DNA of 34,611 nucleotides from CAYTCZ01 sp964436315 (GCA_964436315.1 CAYTCZ010000030.1:1-34611), one strand, 5' to 3'; positions 15,479 to 23,802 are shown, counted from the stretch's first letter. Translations and numbers: made by a program. Notes: generated by a model from the sequence alone, not told the origin.

Positions 15479-16353
15479 ACCCGCTGCACGGCGGCCCGTC
15501 TTGAGAACAGTCCATTCGGCTTGATCAGTAGCACGACGATGACGAGCGCGAAGACGATCGACTCGAGGAAGACCCGGCTCTCGGCCGGCAGATAGCTTCC
15601 GAGCATCGAGGTTGCGAACCCGATGAAGAAGCCGCCGAGTGTCGCGGTGACGAGCCGATCCATACCGCCCACGACGACGCCGATGAGGGCCGGAATCATG
15701 ATCGTCAGCCCGTAGGTCGGTGTCGCCAGCGGTCGCTGTACGGAGACGAGAACGGCGACGACCGCGGCGAGGATCCCGGCCAGGAGGAAGGCGAAGCGGA
15801 TGACGTTCTTACCCCGGACGCCGAGGAGCCGCGCGGTCGTGAAATCGATAGAGGCGGCGCGCATTTGGAGGCCAATGCTCGTCCGTCCGAGGATGAGGGC
15901 CGTCCCGATAAGAAGCAGGATTCCAACGCCGATTGCAGCGAACGTGACCCAGCGAATGTTCAGCTCTCCGACCTCGAGTGGCTTGTTCAACTCCGAGAGG
16001 ACGCCAATCGTTTTCCCTCTTGGGTCGAAAGCGAGGAAGAGGATGCTCTGAAGGAGGAAGCTGACCGCGAACGTGGCGACGAGCATCGTCACCGGCGCGA
16101 CGCCCCGAAGCGGTCGGTACCCGATGTCCATGAGGAGCGAGAGGCCGATTACGACGGCAAAGCAGGTCAGAATGCTGACCCCCATCGGAAGATCGTTGGT
16201 GAGCGCGAGCGCGTACACACCGAACGCGATCAGCTCTCCGTGGGCGAAGTTCACCAGGCGCATCACGCCAAACACCAACCCGATGCCGAGCGCCACAAGG
16301 CCGATCAACGAGCCGAGGGCGACGGCGTCGATGAGTGCCTGCAGGAACGTCAT
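15475..16353 (-). CDS. livH: Branched-chain amino acid-type ABC transporter permease LivH
   Basis: This inner-membrane permease has 292 residues and about eight helices. The N-terminus carries GSLIGLVALGIGLVFGVMRL and the signature NFAHGELIAFGVYAL. TSIGLQMRAASIDFTTARLLG is the ATPase-coupling EAA loop, and ALIGVVVGGMDRLVTATLGG follows. The protein pairs with LivM. ATG 16353 overlaps the livF stop by 4 bp. It is the usual length and shows no defects. Confidence 0.94.
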   Translation of the reverse strand: MTFLQALIDAVALGSLIGLVALGIGLVFGVMRLVNFAHGELIAFGVYALALTNDLPMGVSILTCFAVVIGLSLLMDIGYRPLRGVAPVTMLVATFAVSFLLQSILFLAFDPRGKTIGVLSELNKPLEVGELNIRWVTFAAIGVGILLLIGTALILGRTSIGLQMRAASIDFTTARLLGVRGKNVIRFAFLLAGILAAVVAVLVSVQRPLATPTYGLTIMIPALIGVVVGGMDRLVTATLGGFFIGFATSMLGSYLPAESRVFLESIVFALVIVVLLIKPNGLFSRRAAVQRV

Positions 16354-17066
16354 GAACCGAAGTACGCCTCGGTCATGCGCTCTCGGTCCCCCGCATCCGC
16401 AGGCGTGAGGGTGAGCACGAGCTCGCCGTTTCGCATCACGTGTGTCCGATCTGCGAACGCAACGGTCCGCTCCGCCCGTTGCTCGACGAGTAGTATGGTT
16501 ACCCCTCTGTTTCGGATTTCGCCGAGCGCGTCAAATAGCGTGTCGACAACCGCGGGAGCGAGGCCAAGCGAGGGCTCGTCCAGCAGGAGAACATCTGGGC
16601 CGGCTACGAGCGCTCGCGCGATCGCCAGCTGCTGTTGCTGACCGCCGGAGAGCTGGCCTGCAAGTCGTCGGCGAGAATCCCGCACGATCGGAAAGAGCTC
16701 ATAGGTCCACTCGAGATCTTCGGCGCTGCCGCCGCGTGAACCTCGACCGACGAAGCCGAGGCGCAGATTCTCTTCAACAGTAAGCTCCGCGAAGATTCGG
16801 CGGCCTTCAGGGACGAGAGAGATACCAGCTCGTGAGATCGTCTCGGGCCCGTGCCCCGCGATTGACTGTCCCCGAAGCTGAATATCGCCCTTGCTGGGCG
16901 GAATGACGCCAGTGATCGAAAGGAGGGCCGTCGACTTGCCGGCGCCATTCGAGCCAACGAGGCCAATTACCTCGCCGGTGTCAACGGTGAAACTCAGACT
17001 CCGTACAGCAGGGACGGCGCCGTAACGAACCTCGAGGTCTCTGACCTCGAGTGCCGCTTCACTCAT
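16350..17066 (-). CDS. livF: Branched-chain amino acid-type ABC transporter ATPase LivF
   Basis: This cytoplasmic ATPase of 238 residues has Walker A GSNGAGKST (38-46), the LivF-specific RAGISLVPEGRRIFAELTVEENL, ABC signature LSGGQQQQLAIARAL, Walker B LLLDEPSLGL and the H-loop region LLVEQRAERTVAFADR, where the switch His is replaced (EQR); this is common in LivF. ATG 17066 overlaps the livG stop by 8 bp. It couples ATP hydrolysis to the LivHM channel. Confidence 0.94.
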   Translation of the reverse strand: MSEAALEVRDLEVRYGAVPAVRSLSFTVDTGEVIGLVGSNGAGKSTALLSITGVIPPSKGDIQLRGQSIAGHGPETISRAGISLVPEGRRIFAELTVEENLRLGFVGRGSRGGSAEDLEWTYELFPIVRDSRRRLAGQLSGGQQQQLAIARALVAGPDVLLLDEPSLGLAPAVVDTLFDALGEIRNRGVTILLVEQRAERTVAFADRTHVMRNGELVLTLTPADAGDRERMTEAYFGS

Positions 17067-17841
17067 CCGAATTCTCGGAGGCCGACGCTTCACTCCCCAG
17101 ATAGGCGGAGGCGACCTCGCGGTTGCGTCGAATCTCCTCCGGCGTTCCAGCTGCGAGAGTCCGGCCTTCGTCCAGGACGTGAATCCGGTCACAGACGGAC
17201 ATGATCAACGCCATGTTGTGGTCGATCAGCAGGACGCCAGCGTCGTGCTCGTCACGAACGTTCCGAACGACGTCGGCGAACTCGGGTACCTCAGCCTCGG
17301 GAAGCCCGGCTGCCGGCTCATCCATCAGCACGAAACGCGGTTCCATTGCCAGGGCGCGTGCCACGCCCAGTTTTCGTTCGTCACCATGGGGCAAGACGGC
17401 GGCAGGCGTGCCCGCTTGCTCTGTCAGACCGAGTAGCTCCAGCAGCCCATCGGCTCTCGCGCGCGCAAGCCGTGAGCTCGCGCCGACTCCGATCGCGCTT
17501 ACCTCGACGTTTTCACGAACCGTCAGCGTCGCGAACGAGTGAGCATGTTGGAAAGTTCGAGCAAGCCCATCCCGCCCTCGCTTGTGCGGCGGCCACTTCG
17601 TGATGTCTTGATTGCCGAGCTCCACGGAGCCGGAGGTCGGGGAGTCGAAGCCCGTCATGATGTTGACGAGCGTCGTCTTGCCGGCGCCGTTTGGGCCGAT
17701 GAGTCCGAGTACTTCGTGACTGTGAAGCTCAATGCTGACGTCATCGAGAGCTCGGACGCCTTCGAAGGACCGAGAAACGTCAGTGGCCCGCAGAGTTCCC
17801 GCGGGCCACTGACGTCGTTCCGTCTTTGTCGTCTCAGCCAA
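17059..17841 (-). CDS. livG: Branched-chain amino acid-type ABC transporter ATPase LivG
   Basis: This cytoplasmic ATPase of about 260 residues has Walker A GPNGAGKTT (49-57), RDGLARTFQHAHSFATLTV in the LivG Q-loop region, a variant signature LPHGDERKLGVARAL (LivG proteins usually have LPYG rather than LSGG), Walker B FVLMDEPAAGL and H-loop LLIDHNMALIM. The only conventional start after the livK stop is TTG 17841, 11 nt downstream of it and without a clear ribosome-binding site. A 15-bp perfect inverted repeat covers codons for about residues 9-22, so the 5' end of this gene is folded in the mRNA. Confidence 0.9.
   Translation of the reverse strand: MAETTKTERRQWPAGTLRATDVSRSFEGVRALDDVSIELHSHEVLGLIGPNGAGKTTLVNIMTGFDSPTSGSVELGNQDITKWPPHKRGRDGLARTFQHAHSFATLTVRENVEVSAIGVGASSRLARARADGLLELLGLTEQAGTPAAVLPHGDERKLGVARALAMEPRFVLMDEPAAGLPEAEVPEFADVVRNVRDEHDAGVLLIDHNMALIMSVCDRIHVLDEGRTLAAGTPEEIRRNREVASAYLGSEASASENSDE
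17777..17815. repeat. Perfect 15-bp inverted repeat at the livK/livG junction
   Basis: ACGTCAGTGGCCCGC and its exact complement flank a 9-nt loop. It begins 36 nt after the livK stop and lies inside the first codons of livG. There is no T-run. It could halt RNase decay or attenuate transcription so that the binding protein is made in excess over the membrane subunits, a known pattern in ABC importer operons; that role is inferred. Confidence 0.7.
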
Positions 17842-17851
17842 TCGCGTGAGA

Positions 17852-19177
17852 TCAGCGGATCTCGGCCGGTGACGAGGCCGTCTGGTTCGTGACGTAGCTG
17901 GCCTGCCCGTTCTCGACCGTAACGAAGCGCCACTCGCGCGCCGTCCCGCCGTGGAGTTCGGGCGTGAAGGCGACAGGGCCGTTCGTGGCGTCGAAGGGCT
18001 GGCCGCTCTCGAGCAGGGTGGCGAGCGTGTCACCATCGGTCGTTCCGGTCTCCTCCACCAACTGCTGGATAACCTCGAGCGAGACGGCACCGAGGAAGAA
18101 GCCGCTTACGAATGGTGGCGTTTCGGCCTCGACCATCGTCGCTGCCAGGTCCTGGATCTCCGAGTTCGGATCGTCGCCGTAGAGTGACGAGTACGCCGAG
18201 AACGTGTAGTTCGAAAGACCCTCCGGCCAGAAGATCGAACCGTCGAGAGCCCAGCAACCAAGGATCGGTGTGTCGTTTCCAAGGCTGCGGAGCCCGTCGA
18301 GGAATGCCGTGAGATCCTCACCGAACGTACACATCTCGATGAAATCGGCATCGGCGGATGCGGCGTCGACCGATGTCACAACGTTTGCGATTGTGCCGTC
18401 GCCCTGGACGAAGCCCTCGGAGAGTACGACTTCACCGCCGAGTTCCTCGAAACGGGTCTCAAAGGCCTCGACATCGTCCTGGAAGTAGACGATCGCGTTA
18501 TCGCGAACGGTGATCACTCTCTGGTAGCCCTGATCGATCGCGAACTCGGCAATCGCAGCGCCTTCGTCCTGGGCGATCGTGCCCATCGTGAACGCGAGCT
18601 TGCCGAGTTCGCCGAAGCGCTGCGGCCCCATCTGATCTGTCGAAATGCACGGCGAGATCGTCAGTAGGCCGGCCTCGATCGACGGCTGGATGGCGGGAGT
18701 AGCCCAGTCGACATCGCACGTGACGAGCATGATCTCGGCACCCTGCTCCATCAGATCGAGTGCCGCTTGTCTTGCGAGGTCGGGATCGAGCATGTGGTCG
18801 ATCGCAATGATCTCGACCGGGCGACCGCCGATTCCGCCGGCGGCATTGATCTCCGCGGCCTTCACCTGCGCCGCACCGAGTGCCGAACCATCGAATGCGG
18901 CCATAGCTGTGGTCAGGTCAAACGCTGCTCCGATGATGAGGGGCTCACCCTCGGCCGCTGCAGGCTCCTCCGCCGGTTCCTCAGCCGTCTCTGTCGGCGC
19001 GGGCTCGGGCGCCGGTTCCGGCGCGGGCTCGGGCGCCGGTTCTGGCGCTGGCTCCGGTGCCGCCTCTGCCGGCGGAGCGGGTTCGGCCGAGTCGTCATCG
19101 CCGCCGCATGCCGCAACAACGAAGACGAGGACGAACAGGAGTGCAAACAGCGCACCCCACTTTCTCCTAGCTGTCAT
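17852..19177 (-). CDS. livK: ABC transporter substrate-binding lipoprotein, LivK family
   Basis: The protein of 441 residues is anchored outside the membrane. It has a signal peptide with lipobox VAAC and lipidated Cys24, then GGDDDS. A Pro/Glu/Ala linker follows at about residues 31-75, including several PEPA units. The periplasmic-binding type I domain starts at PLIIGAAFDLTTAMAAFDG, with KAAEINAAGGIGGRPVEIIAID and a Cys-containing ligand-loop region (ISPCISTDQ). The family binds branched-chain amino acids, but also amides, urea and aromatic acids. The substrate here is probably set by the neighbouring hydrolases and oxidoreductases. AGAGGAG lies about 5 nt before ATG 19177. It heads the livKGFHM operon. 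Confidence 0.92.
   Translation of the reverse strand: MTARRKWGALFALLFVLVFVVAACGGDDDSAEPAPPAEAAPEPAPEPAPEPAPEPAPEPAPTETAEEPAEEPAAAEGEPLIIGAAFDLTTAMAAFDGSALGAAQVKAAEINAAGGIGGRPVEIIAIDHMLDPDLARQAALDLMEQGAEIMLVTCDVDWATPAIQPSIEAGLLTISPCISTDQMGPQRFGELGKLAFTMGTIAQDEGAAIAEFAIDQGYQRVITVRDNAIVYFQDDVEAFETRFEELGGEVVLSEGFVQGDGTIANVVTSVDAASADADFIEMCTFGEDLTAFLDGLRSLGNDTPILGCWALDGSIFWPEGLSNYTFSAYSSLYGDDPNSEIQDLAATMVEAETPPFVSGFFLGAVSLEVIQQLVEETGTTDGDTLATLLESGQPFDATNGPVAFTPELHGGTAREWRFVTVENGQASYVTNQTASSPAEIR
18997..19044. repeat. Tandem 24-bp repeat encoding the PAPEPAPE linker of LivK
   Basis: Two adjacent 24-bp units (18997-19020 and 19021-19044) differ at one base. Degenerate copies flank them. The repeat encodes the spacer between lipid anchor and binding domain, so copy number would change linker length. 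Confidence 0.8.
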
Positions 19178-19225
19178 TCGGTCTCCTCTCTCCCGGTCAA
19201 CTGGATGCCCTCGAGAGGGGGCACC

Positions 19226-19253
19226 ACCCTATCACTGGCTTTTCCGTGGTCAA
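19226..19253 (-). promoter_or_regulatory. Candidate sigma-70 promoter of the liv operon
   Basis: On the minus strand TTGACC (19253-19248) and TAGGGT (19231-19226) are separated by 16 bp, 49 nt before the livK start. The -35 box matches TTGACA at 5 of 6 bases; the -10 is of the loose TAnnnT kind. It lies in the 127-bp space after the preceding dehydrogenase gene. A small GC-rich hairpin (CCCCG/CGGGG, 19254-19269) just upstream could end the previous transcript. Confidence 0.45.
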
Positions 19254-19304
19254 CCCCGCGTTGTCGGGGGTCGGGGCAGATAGCAATCGCATGGCGATCC
19301 GCAT

Positions 19305-20243
19305 CTACCAAGAGGCCTCCTTTCCCTTGATGAGTCGGTACATCGCTGAATGCAAAGGCGCGGGCTCTCCGACCCGTCGGGCCTCGCGCACGAGCGCTCC
19401 CGTGATGAAGTCGACTTCGGTCGCTTGCCTTTGATTGACGTCTTCGAGCATCGACGGCAGATGCGCGTAGTCGCTCTTCTGTGTCTCTCCGCGTTGGACC
19501 GCAAGCACGTTCATCTCCCAAGGATCCTCATAGAGCTCTATACCCGCGCGAGCCGCGATCCGTTTTCCCTCGTTCATGAGGTCGTGCACGAGATGGCCCA
19601 AATCTGTCGGCTCGTTTTCCTTTGCGAAGAGGGCGACGTGGCCGAGGCCGGTGAGGGCCGACACCGTGTTCACCGTGGCATTGAAAATGAGCTTCGACCA
19701 CTGAGCGGGAAGCAAGTCCGGAAAAGCCTCGGCTGCGAGATTCGACTCGACAAGAAGTCTTTCGACTGCCTGAACCTCTTCGAATGTGGTTTCCGTCCCG
19801 GCGTACGGTCCCATCCAGGTTGCCGTGTCGAGCTCGTACTCGACGTGTGCGTCTCCGTGACGCCGACCGCTCATGAAGGTGACTGCCGAGATGAGTCTCC
19901 AAGCGCCATATCGTCCGACGATCTCCTCCGCTCCGAGACCGTTCTGTACCGTCATGACGAGCGCGCTCGGTGAGCGCCCGGCTATTGCTCCGGCGGCCGC
20001 CTCGAGCTGCGTGGCCTTCGTCGCCACGATGCAGAGGTCGAAGTCTCCGAGCTCCGACGGGTCCTGTGAGGCCCGGACCTCGGCCGTGAATTCGTGCTTG
20101 CCTGAGATCCGGAGGCCGTTCTGATTCAGAGCATCGGCCTGCTCCTTCCGGCGCGTCAAGACGGAGACGCTGCAGATGCTCGCGAGATGCGCCGCGTAGA
20201 GGCTGCCGATTGCTCCGGCACCAATGATGCAGACGTTCTTCAC
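19305..20243 (-). CDS. Ketopantoate reductase (ApbA/PanE)-family dehydrogenase, copy 2
   Basis: This 312-residue protein is a paralogue of the copy at 13401. It has Rossmann motif IIGAGAIGSLYAAHLA (6-21), VATKATQLEAAAGAI, VQNGLGAEEIVGRYG and catalytic Lys184 (QWSKLIFNATVN), followed by SALTGLGHV and SMLEDVNQRQATEVDFITGA. The two copies share the same catalytic layout but differ strongly elsewhere, so they probably act on different 2-oxoacids or on different chemistry. The start is GTG 20243 and the stop is TAG. It precedes the liv operon on the same strand, 78 bp after an LLM gene. Confidence 0.87.
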   Translation of the reverse strand: MKNVCIIGAGAIGSLYAAHLASICSVSVLTRRKEQADALNQNGLRISGKHEFTAEVRASQDPSELGDFDLCIVATKATQLEAAAGAIAGRSPSALVMTVQNGLGAEEIVGRYGAWRLISAVTFMSGRRHGDAHVEYELDTATWMGPYAGTETTFEEVQAVERLLVESNLAAEAFPDLLPAQWSKLIFNATVNTVSALTGLGHVALFAKENEPTDLGHLVHDLMNEGKRIAARAGIELYEDPWEMNVLAVQRGETQKSDYAHLPSMLEDVNQRQATEVDFITGALVREARRVGEPAPLHSAMYRLIKGKEASW

Positions 20244-20321
20244 CGGTGATTCTCATCTCGGCATGAACTAAGACTCACGATCGGGGGCCGAAGTTTGTGG
20301 GTGGGGCAATCAGGTCGCTGT

Positions 20322-21422
20322 CTAGGCCCGAGCCCGTTCCTTCACGCCGGTCGACGCGGTCTGCTTGAAATGCGGAATGACTCGATGCGCGAAGAGCTCC
20401 TGGTTCTTGATTGCCATCCAATGGTCGGCGCCGCCCGCGTTGACCGTGATGGAGACCTCGGTAAGCCCTCCGCAGACGTCCCGGACTGCCTCGATCCGCT
20501 CGATCACGTCTTCGGGAGTGCCGACCCAGACGATGTCGCCGTCGATCATCTCGTCGTACGGGGTCTCAGCCAACTGTTCGAGGATCCCAGCTGCGTAGAA
20601 CCCGTAGCCAGACTTCTCCAGGACCTCGGCCGAGGGCAGCTCATCGCCGCCTTCGACGAGCGGAGAGGCGTTGCCGTCCAGGAAGCCGCGCATCCATGCC
20701 TCGGCCTCGCTCTTGGCTCTGTCGCGGTCCTCATCCAAATGGCAGGCGTGGATCCAGACGATGTCGGGCTCCGTCCCGTGCTCTGCGCACTTCGATCGAT
20801 AGAGATCGAGCTGCTCCTGCAGCGCGGCGTAGGGCAGGAGTGGAGGAACGACGATGGCCCAGCCTCTCTCGGCCGCGAGTTCGTAGGTGCGATCGCTGGT
20901 GCCACCTAGGAAAACTCTGAAGCGGCGATTCGGATCGGGCCGCGGATAGATGTGAGAGTCATCGACCTTGTAGTACTTCCCGTCATACGAGAAACGTTCG
21001 TTGTCGATTGCCTGGAACAGGATGTCGAGCGACTCCTCATAGATATCGCGAGTCTCGGTAATGTCGACGCCGGCCTTGAGGGGCACCCAGCCGTGCCCCC
21101 GGAGTGCCCCGAATTCGTACCTGCCGTCAAACAGGATGTCAGCCTCGACGATCTGCGATGCCAGGATTGTTGGGTTGTGGTAGGGGAGTACGTGTCCGAG
21201 CGTACGGAAGTTGATCCGGCGAGCCCGATCAGCCACCGAGCCGAAGAGGGCGAATGGATTGGCCGAGACCGAGAACTTCGGGAAGAAGAAGTGTTCGATC
21301 ATCGCGTAGGCGTCGTAGCCGAGCCGGTCGGCGTTGATGATCTGTTCCTGGACCTCCTGGTACAGCTGGCTGTAGGGCTTCCCCGGAAAGTGTTGGATCT
21401 CCGTATACAGGCTGAACTTCAT
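20322..21422 (-). CDS. LLM-class flavin-dependent oxidoreductase (bacterial luciferase-like)
   Basis: The protein has 366 residues. MKFSLYTEIQHFPGKPYSQLYQ, YDAYAMIEHFFFP and GHVLPYHNPTILASQIVEADILFDGR are typical of the flavin monooxygenase (alkanal-monooxygenase-like) branch of the luciferase TIM-barrel family. RGHGWVPLKAGVD occupies the substrate loop, and VFLGGTSDRTYELAAERGW the flavin-phosphate loop. It probably oxygenates an organic substrate with FMNH2 and O2. GAAGGGAAGG lies upstream of ATG 21422. It is 28 bp after the RidA-like gene, so the two are likely co-expressed. Confidence 0.87.
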   Translation of the reverse strand: MKFSLYTEIQHFPGKPYSQLYQEVQEQIINADRLGYDAYAMIEHFFFPKFSVSANPFALFGSVADRARRINFRTLGHVLPYHNPTILASQIVEADILFDGRYEFGALRGHGWVPLKAGVDITETRDIYEESLDILFQAIDNERFSYDGKYYKVDDSHIYPRPDPNRRFRVFLGGTSDRTYELAAERGWAIVVPPLLPYAALQEQLDLYRSKCAEHGTEPDIVWIHACHLDEDRDRAKSEAEAWMRGFLDGNASPLVEGGDELPSAEVLEKSGYGFYAAGILEQLAETPYDEMIDGDIVWVGTPEDVIERIEAVRDVCGGLTEVSITVNAGGADHWMAIKNQELFAHRVIPHFKQTASTGVKERARA

Positions 21423-21450
21423 TCGGACCTTCCCTTCTCAGAGCGAGTTC

Positions 21451-21864
21451 TCACTCGTCCACCGCGGTGGGCGCGTCCACGACCGCGGTGACTTCGATTT
21501 CGATCAGCAATCCTGGGACCGCGAGTCCCGTCACACCGAGGATCGTCTGTGCCGGATGCCCCGCACCCCCCGTCACTTCGTCGATTGCGGCGGTGATGGC
21601 CTCGTGCTCGGTCGGCCGGGTCGTGTAGATCGTCCGCCGGACAATGTCGTCCCAGCCGATGCCGACGGCGTTGATCGCCGTTTCGATGTTGCGCATGGCG
21701 GCCGCTGTCTGCGCACCGAGGTCGTCGCCGCCCACGAGGTTGAACTCGGCATCGAGCGCGACCTGGCCAGCGAACATGATGAGGCGGGTTCCCTCGGCGA
21801 TCGTGATGTGGCTGAAGCCGGGCGCCGGATGCAGCTCAGGCGGGTTGATCAGCTCTCGAGGCAT
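21451..21864 (-). CDS. RidA/YjgF/YER057c-family protein lacking the catalytic Arg
   Basis: This protein of 137 residues forms the trimeric chorismate-mutase-like fold of RidA. RidA proteins hydrolyse reactive enamines and imines made by amino-acid-oxidising or PLP enzymes. Visible family segments are HPAPGFSHITIAEGTRLIMFAGQ, split here as GFSHITIAEG and FAGQVALD, then MRNIETAINAVGIGWDDIVR and LLIEIEVTAVVD. The usual PARS/T motif with the substrate-binding Arg reads PAQT here, so it belongs with non-archetypal Rid proteins and may not be an imine deaminase. GGAGGGAG precedes ATG 21864, which lies 29 bp inside the end of the FAD-protein gene. Confidence 0.85.
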   Translation of the reverse strand: MPRELINPPELHPAPGFSHITIAEGTRLIMFAGQVALDAEFNLVGGDDLGAQTAAAMRNIETAINAVGIGWDDIVRRTIYTTRPTEHEAITAAIDEVTGGAGHPAQTILGVTGLAVPGLLIEIEVTAVVDAPTAVDE

Positions 21865-23044
21865 CTCCCTCCTTCGCTCTGGGTCTTGGCAATCGGTCGA
21901 GGAGACGACGCGGCGCGCTCGGTTGGAGGAGTTGTTGTGCCACCAGGGTCCCTGAACCCGCTCCGAGTCCAGGCCCCGGGTGTGTGCTCGCGCCGATCTG
22001 GTAGAGGTTCTTGAACGGCGTTCCATGGCCAGGCAAGCCCGGACCCGGTCGCCAGAGGAGGTTCTGGTCGAGGGCGCACGAGCCGCTGTAGATGTCACCG
22101 CCGACCATGTTGATGTTGGCGGCTTCGATGTCCGCCGGGGACAGAACGACGCGCTTCATGAGGGCTGAGTCGAGGTTGGTGAGTTGCTTGGCCAGTCGAG
22201 CCTGGATTCGATCGGCGTACTTCTCGCGCAGATCGGCCGTCCAAGTGCCATCTCCTGTGTCGATCTCACCGGCGGCATCGCCCTTCACGCGAGTCGGAAG
22301 CTCTTGAAGCTGGATCCAGAGGATCCATTTCCCATTGGGTACGCGCGAAGGATCCACCGCAGCGGGCTGTCCGCACGCTATCGTCGCCTCGGCTGGCAGA
22401 AGGCCTCGCTCGGCCTCGTTCACCGCACGCGAGACCCCGTCGAGCCCGGGTGTGACGTGCACGATGGCCGTTTTCCCGAGCCGGTCATCGCCGCTCCACT
22501 GCGGGAGTTCGGAGAGGGCCATGTGGATTTGCATTCCGGCCCGGCCGTAACCGAACTTCTCCGCAGCTTCTAGAACGCCCTGCGGTACGGGAGCCTCGCT
22601 GAGGAGTCTGCCGTAGAGTTGCGTTGGCGTGACGTTGGCGATCACAGCTTCCGTTGCTGTGACCGTCTCGCCGCCTTTGGTCCGCACACCGGTCGCCCGG
22701 CCGCCCTGAACGTTGATTTGCTCGACGTCNNNNNNNNNNNNNNNNNNNNNNNNNNNNNNNNNNNNNNNNNNNNNNNNNNNNNNNNNNNNNNNNNNNNNNN
22801 NNNNNNNNNNNNNNNNNNNNNNNNNNNNNGCATACGCGGCTGAGCCCATAAACAGCGGGTGCCACGAGGAGAACACTTCGTGGACGAAGCCAGGCTCGGT
22901 GATCTCCGCGGTCTTGATCGCGCCGCCGAGATAGTCATTCCGCTCGAGGACTGCAACGCGCTTCCCAGCCCTTGCGAGGATTGCTGCTCCCACAAGCGAG
23001 TTGATCCCACTTCCGACGAAGACGACGTCGTATCCGCCGGTCAT
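21836..23044 (-). CDS. CrtI/phytoene-desaturase-like FAD oxidoreductase, interrupted by assembly gap
   Basis: The N-terminus has the dinucleotide-binding motif DVVFVGSGINSLVGAAILARAG (begins about residue 6), VLERNDYLGGAIKTAE and EVFSSWHPLFMGS, typical of the phytoene dehydrogenase/amine oxidase superfamily (COG1233). After the gap come TATEAVIANVTPTQLYGRLL, FGYGRAGMQIHMALSELPQW and the C-terminal FAD segment NLYQIGASTHPGPGLGAGSG. Relatives are about 500 residues. Here only about 369 are read plus the gap, so more than 33 residues are probably missing. It may oxidise or isomerise a C-C or C-N bond of the pathway substrate. ATG 23044 follows the GntR gene on the same strand. Confidence 0.82.
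   Translation of the reverse strand: MTGGYDVVFVGSGINSLVGAAILARAGKRVAVLERNDYLGGAIKTAEITEPGFVHEVFSSWHPLFMGSAAYXXXXXXXXXXXXXXXXXXXXXXXXXXXXXXXXXXDVEQINVQGGRATGVRTKGGETVTATEAVIANVTPTQLYGRLLSEAPVPQGVLEAAEKFGYGRAGMQIHMALSELPQWSGDDRLGKTAIVHVTPGLDGVSRAVNEAERGLLPAEATIACGQPAAVDPSRVPNGKWILWIQLQELPTRVKGDAAGEIDTGDGTWTADLREKYADRIQARLAKQLTNLDSALMKRVVLSPADIEAANINMVGGDIYSGSCALDQNLLWRPGPGLPGHGTPFKNLYQIGASTHPGPGLGAGSGTLVAQQLLQPSAPRRLLDRLPRPRAKEGDASRADQPA
22730..22829. other. Assembly gap (100 N) inside the FAD oxidoreductase gene
   Basis: Exactly 100 N. The coding frames on either side happen to be continuous through it, but the family length implies that several hundred bases are missing. Confidence 0.98.
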
Positions 23045-23115
23045 CGCACCATCTCGCGAAGCATGTGGACTGTCGGATTGAAGGGGATACGAGGAGCCGA
23101 GATCTCTGGCATCGG

Positions 23116-23802
23116 CTAGTAGATCTCCGGCGCGCCCATCTGGCGTGCGACCAGGTTGGCGGTGAGGGCGAGGTGTTGATAGAGGACATGACCCGCTTCG
23201 TCGGCATCGTGCCGGATGCACGCCTCCAGAATGAGCTCGTGCTCGCGCTGGCGCTCGCGGATCGTGCCGCGGCTCGGAAGCGATGCGGCTCGATAACGCT
23301 CGGCGTTCTCCCAGACTGGTTGGATCACGCGAACTAACCACGGAGATCCAGCGCTCTCATAGATCGAAAAGTGGAACGACGTGTGAGCTCGCCGCGCTTC
23401 CCGCACATCCGAAGACCGGTGCGCCGCGGCGTATTCCTCGAGCGCCACCTTCGCGGCAGCGGCGTCCTCATCGGTGAAACGTCCGGCCGCTTTGCGAACC
23501 GCGAGGGTCTCGAGCTGGAGTCGTACGTCATAGGTGTCGCGTAGATCGTCGATCGCGAGCTCGCTAACACGTGCTCCGCGATGCGGCACGTGAACAGCGA
23601 GTCCCAACGTCTCGAGCCTCCGCACGGCTTCGCGGACCGGCGAGACGCTCATATCGAGTTGCCGGGCAAGTTCCTCGAGCCGCAGAGGCGTTCCGGGAGC
23701 CAGGTCTCCTCTGTAGATGGCCTCGCGGAGTTCAGCGACAGCGGCCTCGGCCATCGTGTGTGGACGCTTCCGCTGCGGGACGAGAGTCCCCGACGAGCTC
23801 AC
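23116..23802 (-). CDS. GntR-family regulator with FCD ligand-binding domain
   Basis: This 228-residue repressor or activator has a winged helix at residues 15-80 (AVAELREAIYRGDLAPGTPL, then LARQLDMSVSPVREAVRRLE, then HRGARVSELA). The all-helical FCD domain follows at about 90-220 (YDVRLQLETLAVRKAAGRFT, AHTSFHFSIYESAG, REHELILEACIRHDADEAGHVLYQHL), with the His and Asp residues that bind metal in this fold. FCD regulators usually sense organic acids or amino acids and control adjacent catabolic genes. The GTG 23802 start lies 36 bp after the synthase-like gene, where a 7-7-7 inverted repeat is found. It probably controls this catabolic region. Confidence 0.9.
   Translation of the reverse strand: MSSSGTLVPQRKRPHTMAEAAVAELREAIYRGDLAPGTPLRLEELARQLDMSVSPVREAVRRLETLGLAVHVPHRGARVSELAIDDLRDTYDVRLQLETLAVRKAAGRFTDEDAAAAKVALEEYAAAHRSSDVREARRAHTSFHFSIYESAGSPWLVRVIQPVWENAERYRAASLPSRGTIRERQREHELILEACIRHDADEAGHVLYQHLALTANLVARQMGAPEIY

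Noticed and set aside
17842..18090. 83-residue N-terminal extension of LivG
   Set aside because: It overlaps the end of livK in another frame and is arginine/serine/proline-rich, unlike any ATPase; the LivG domain begins near the TTG at 17841.
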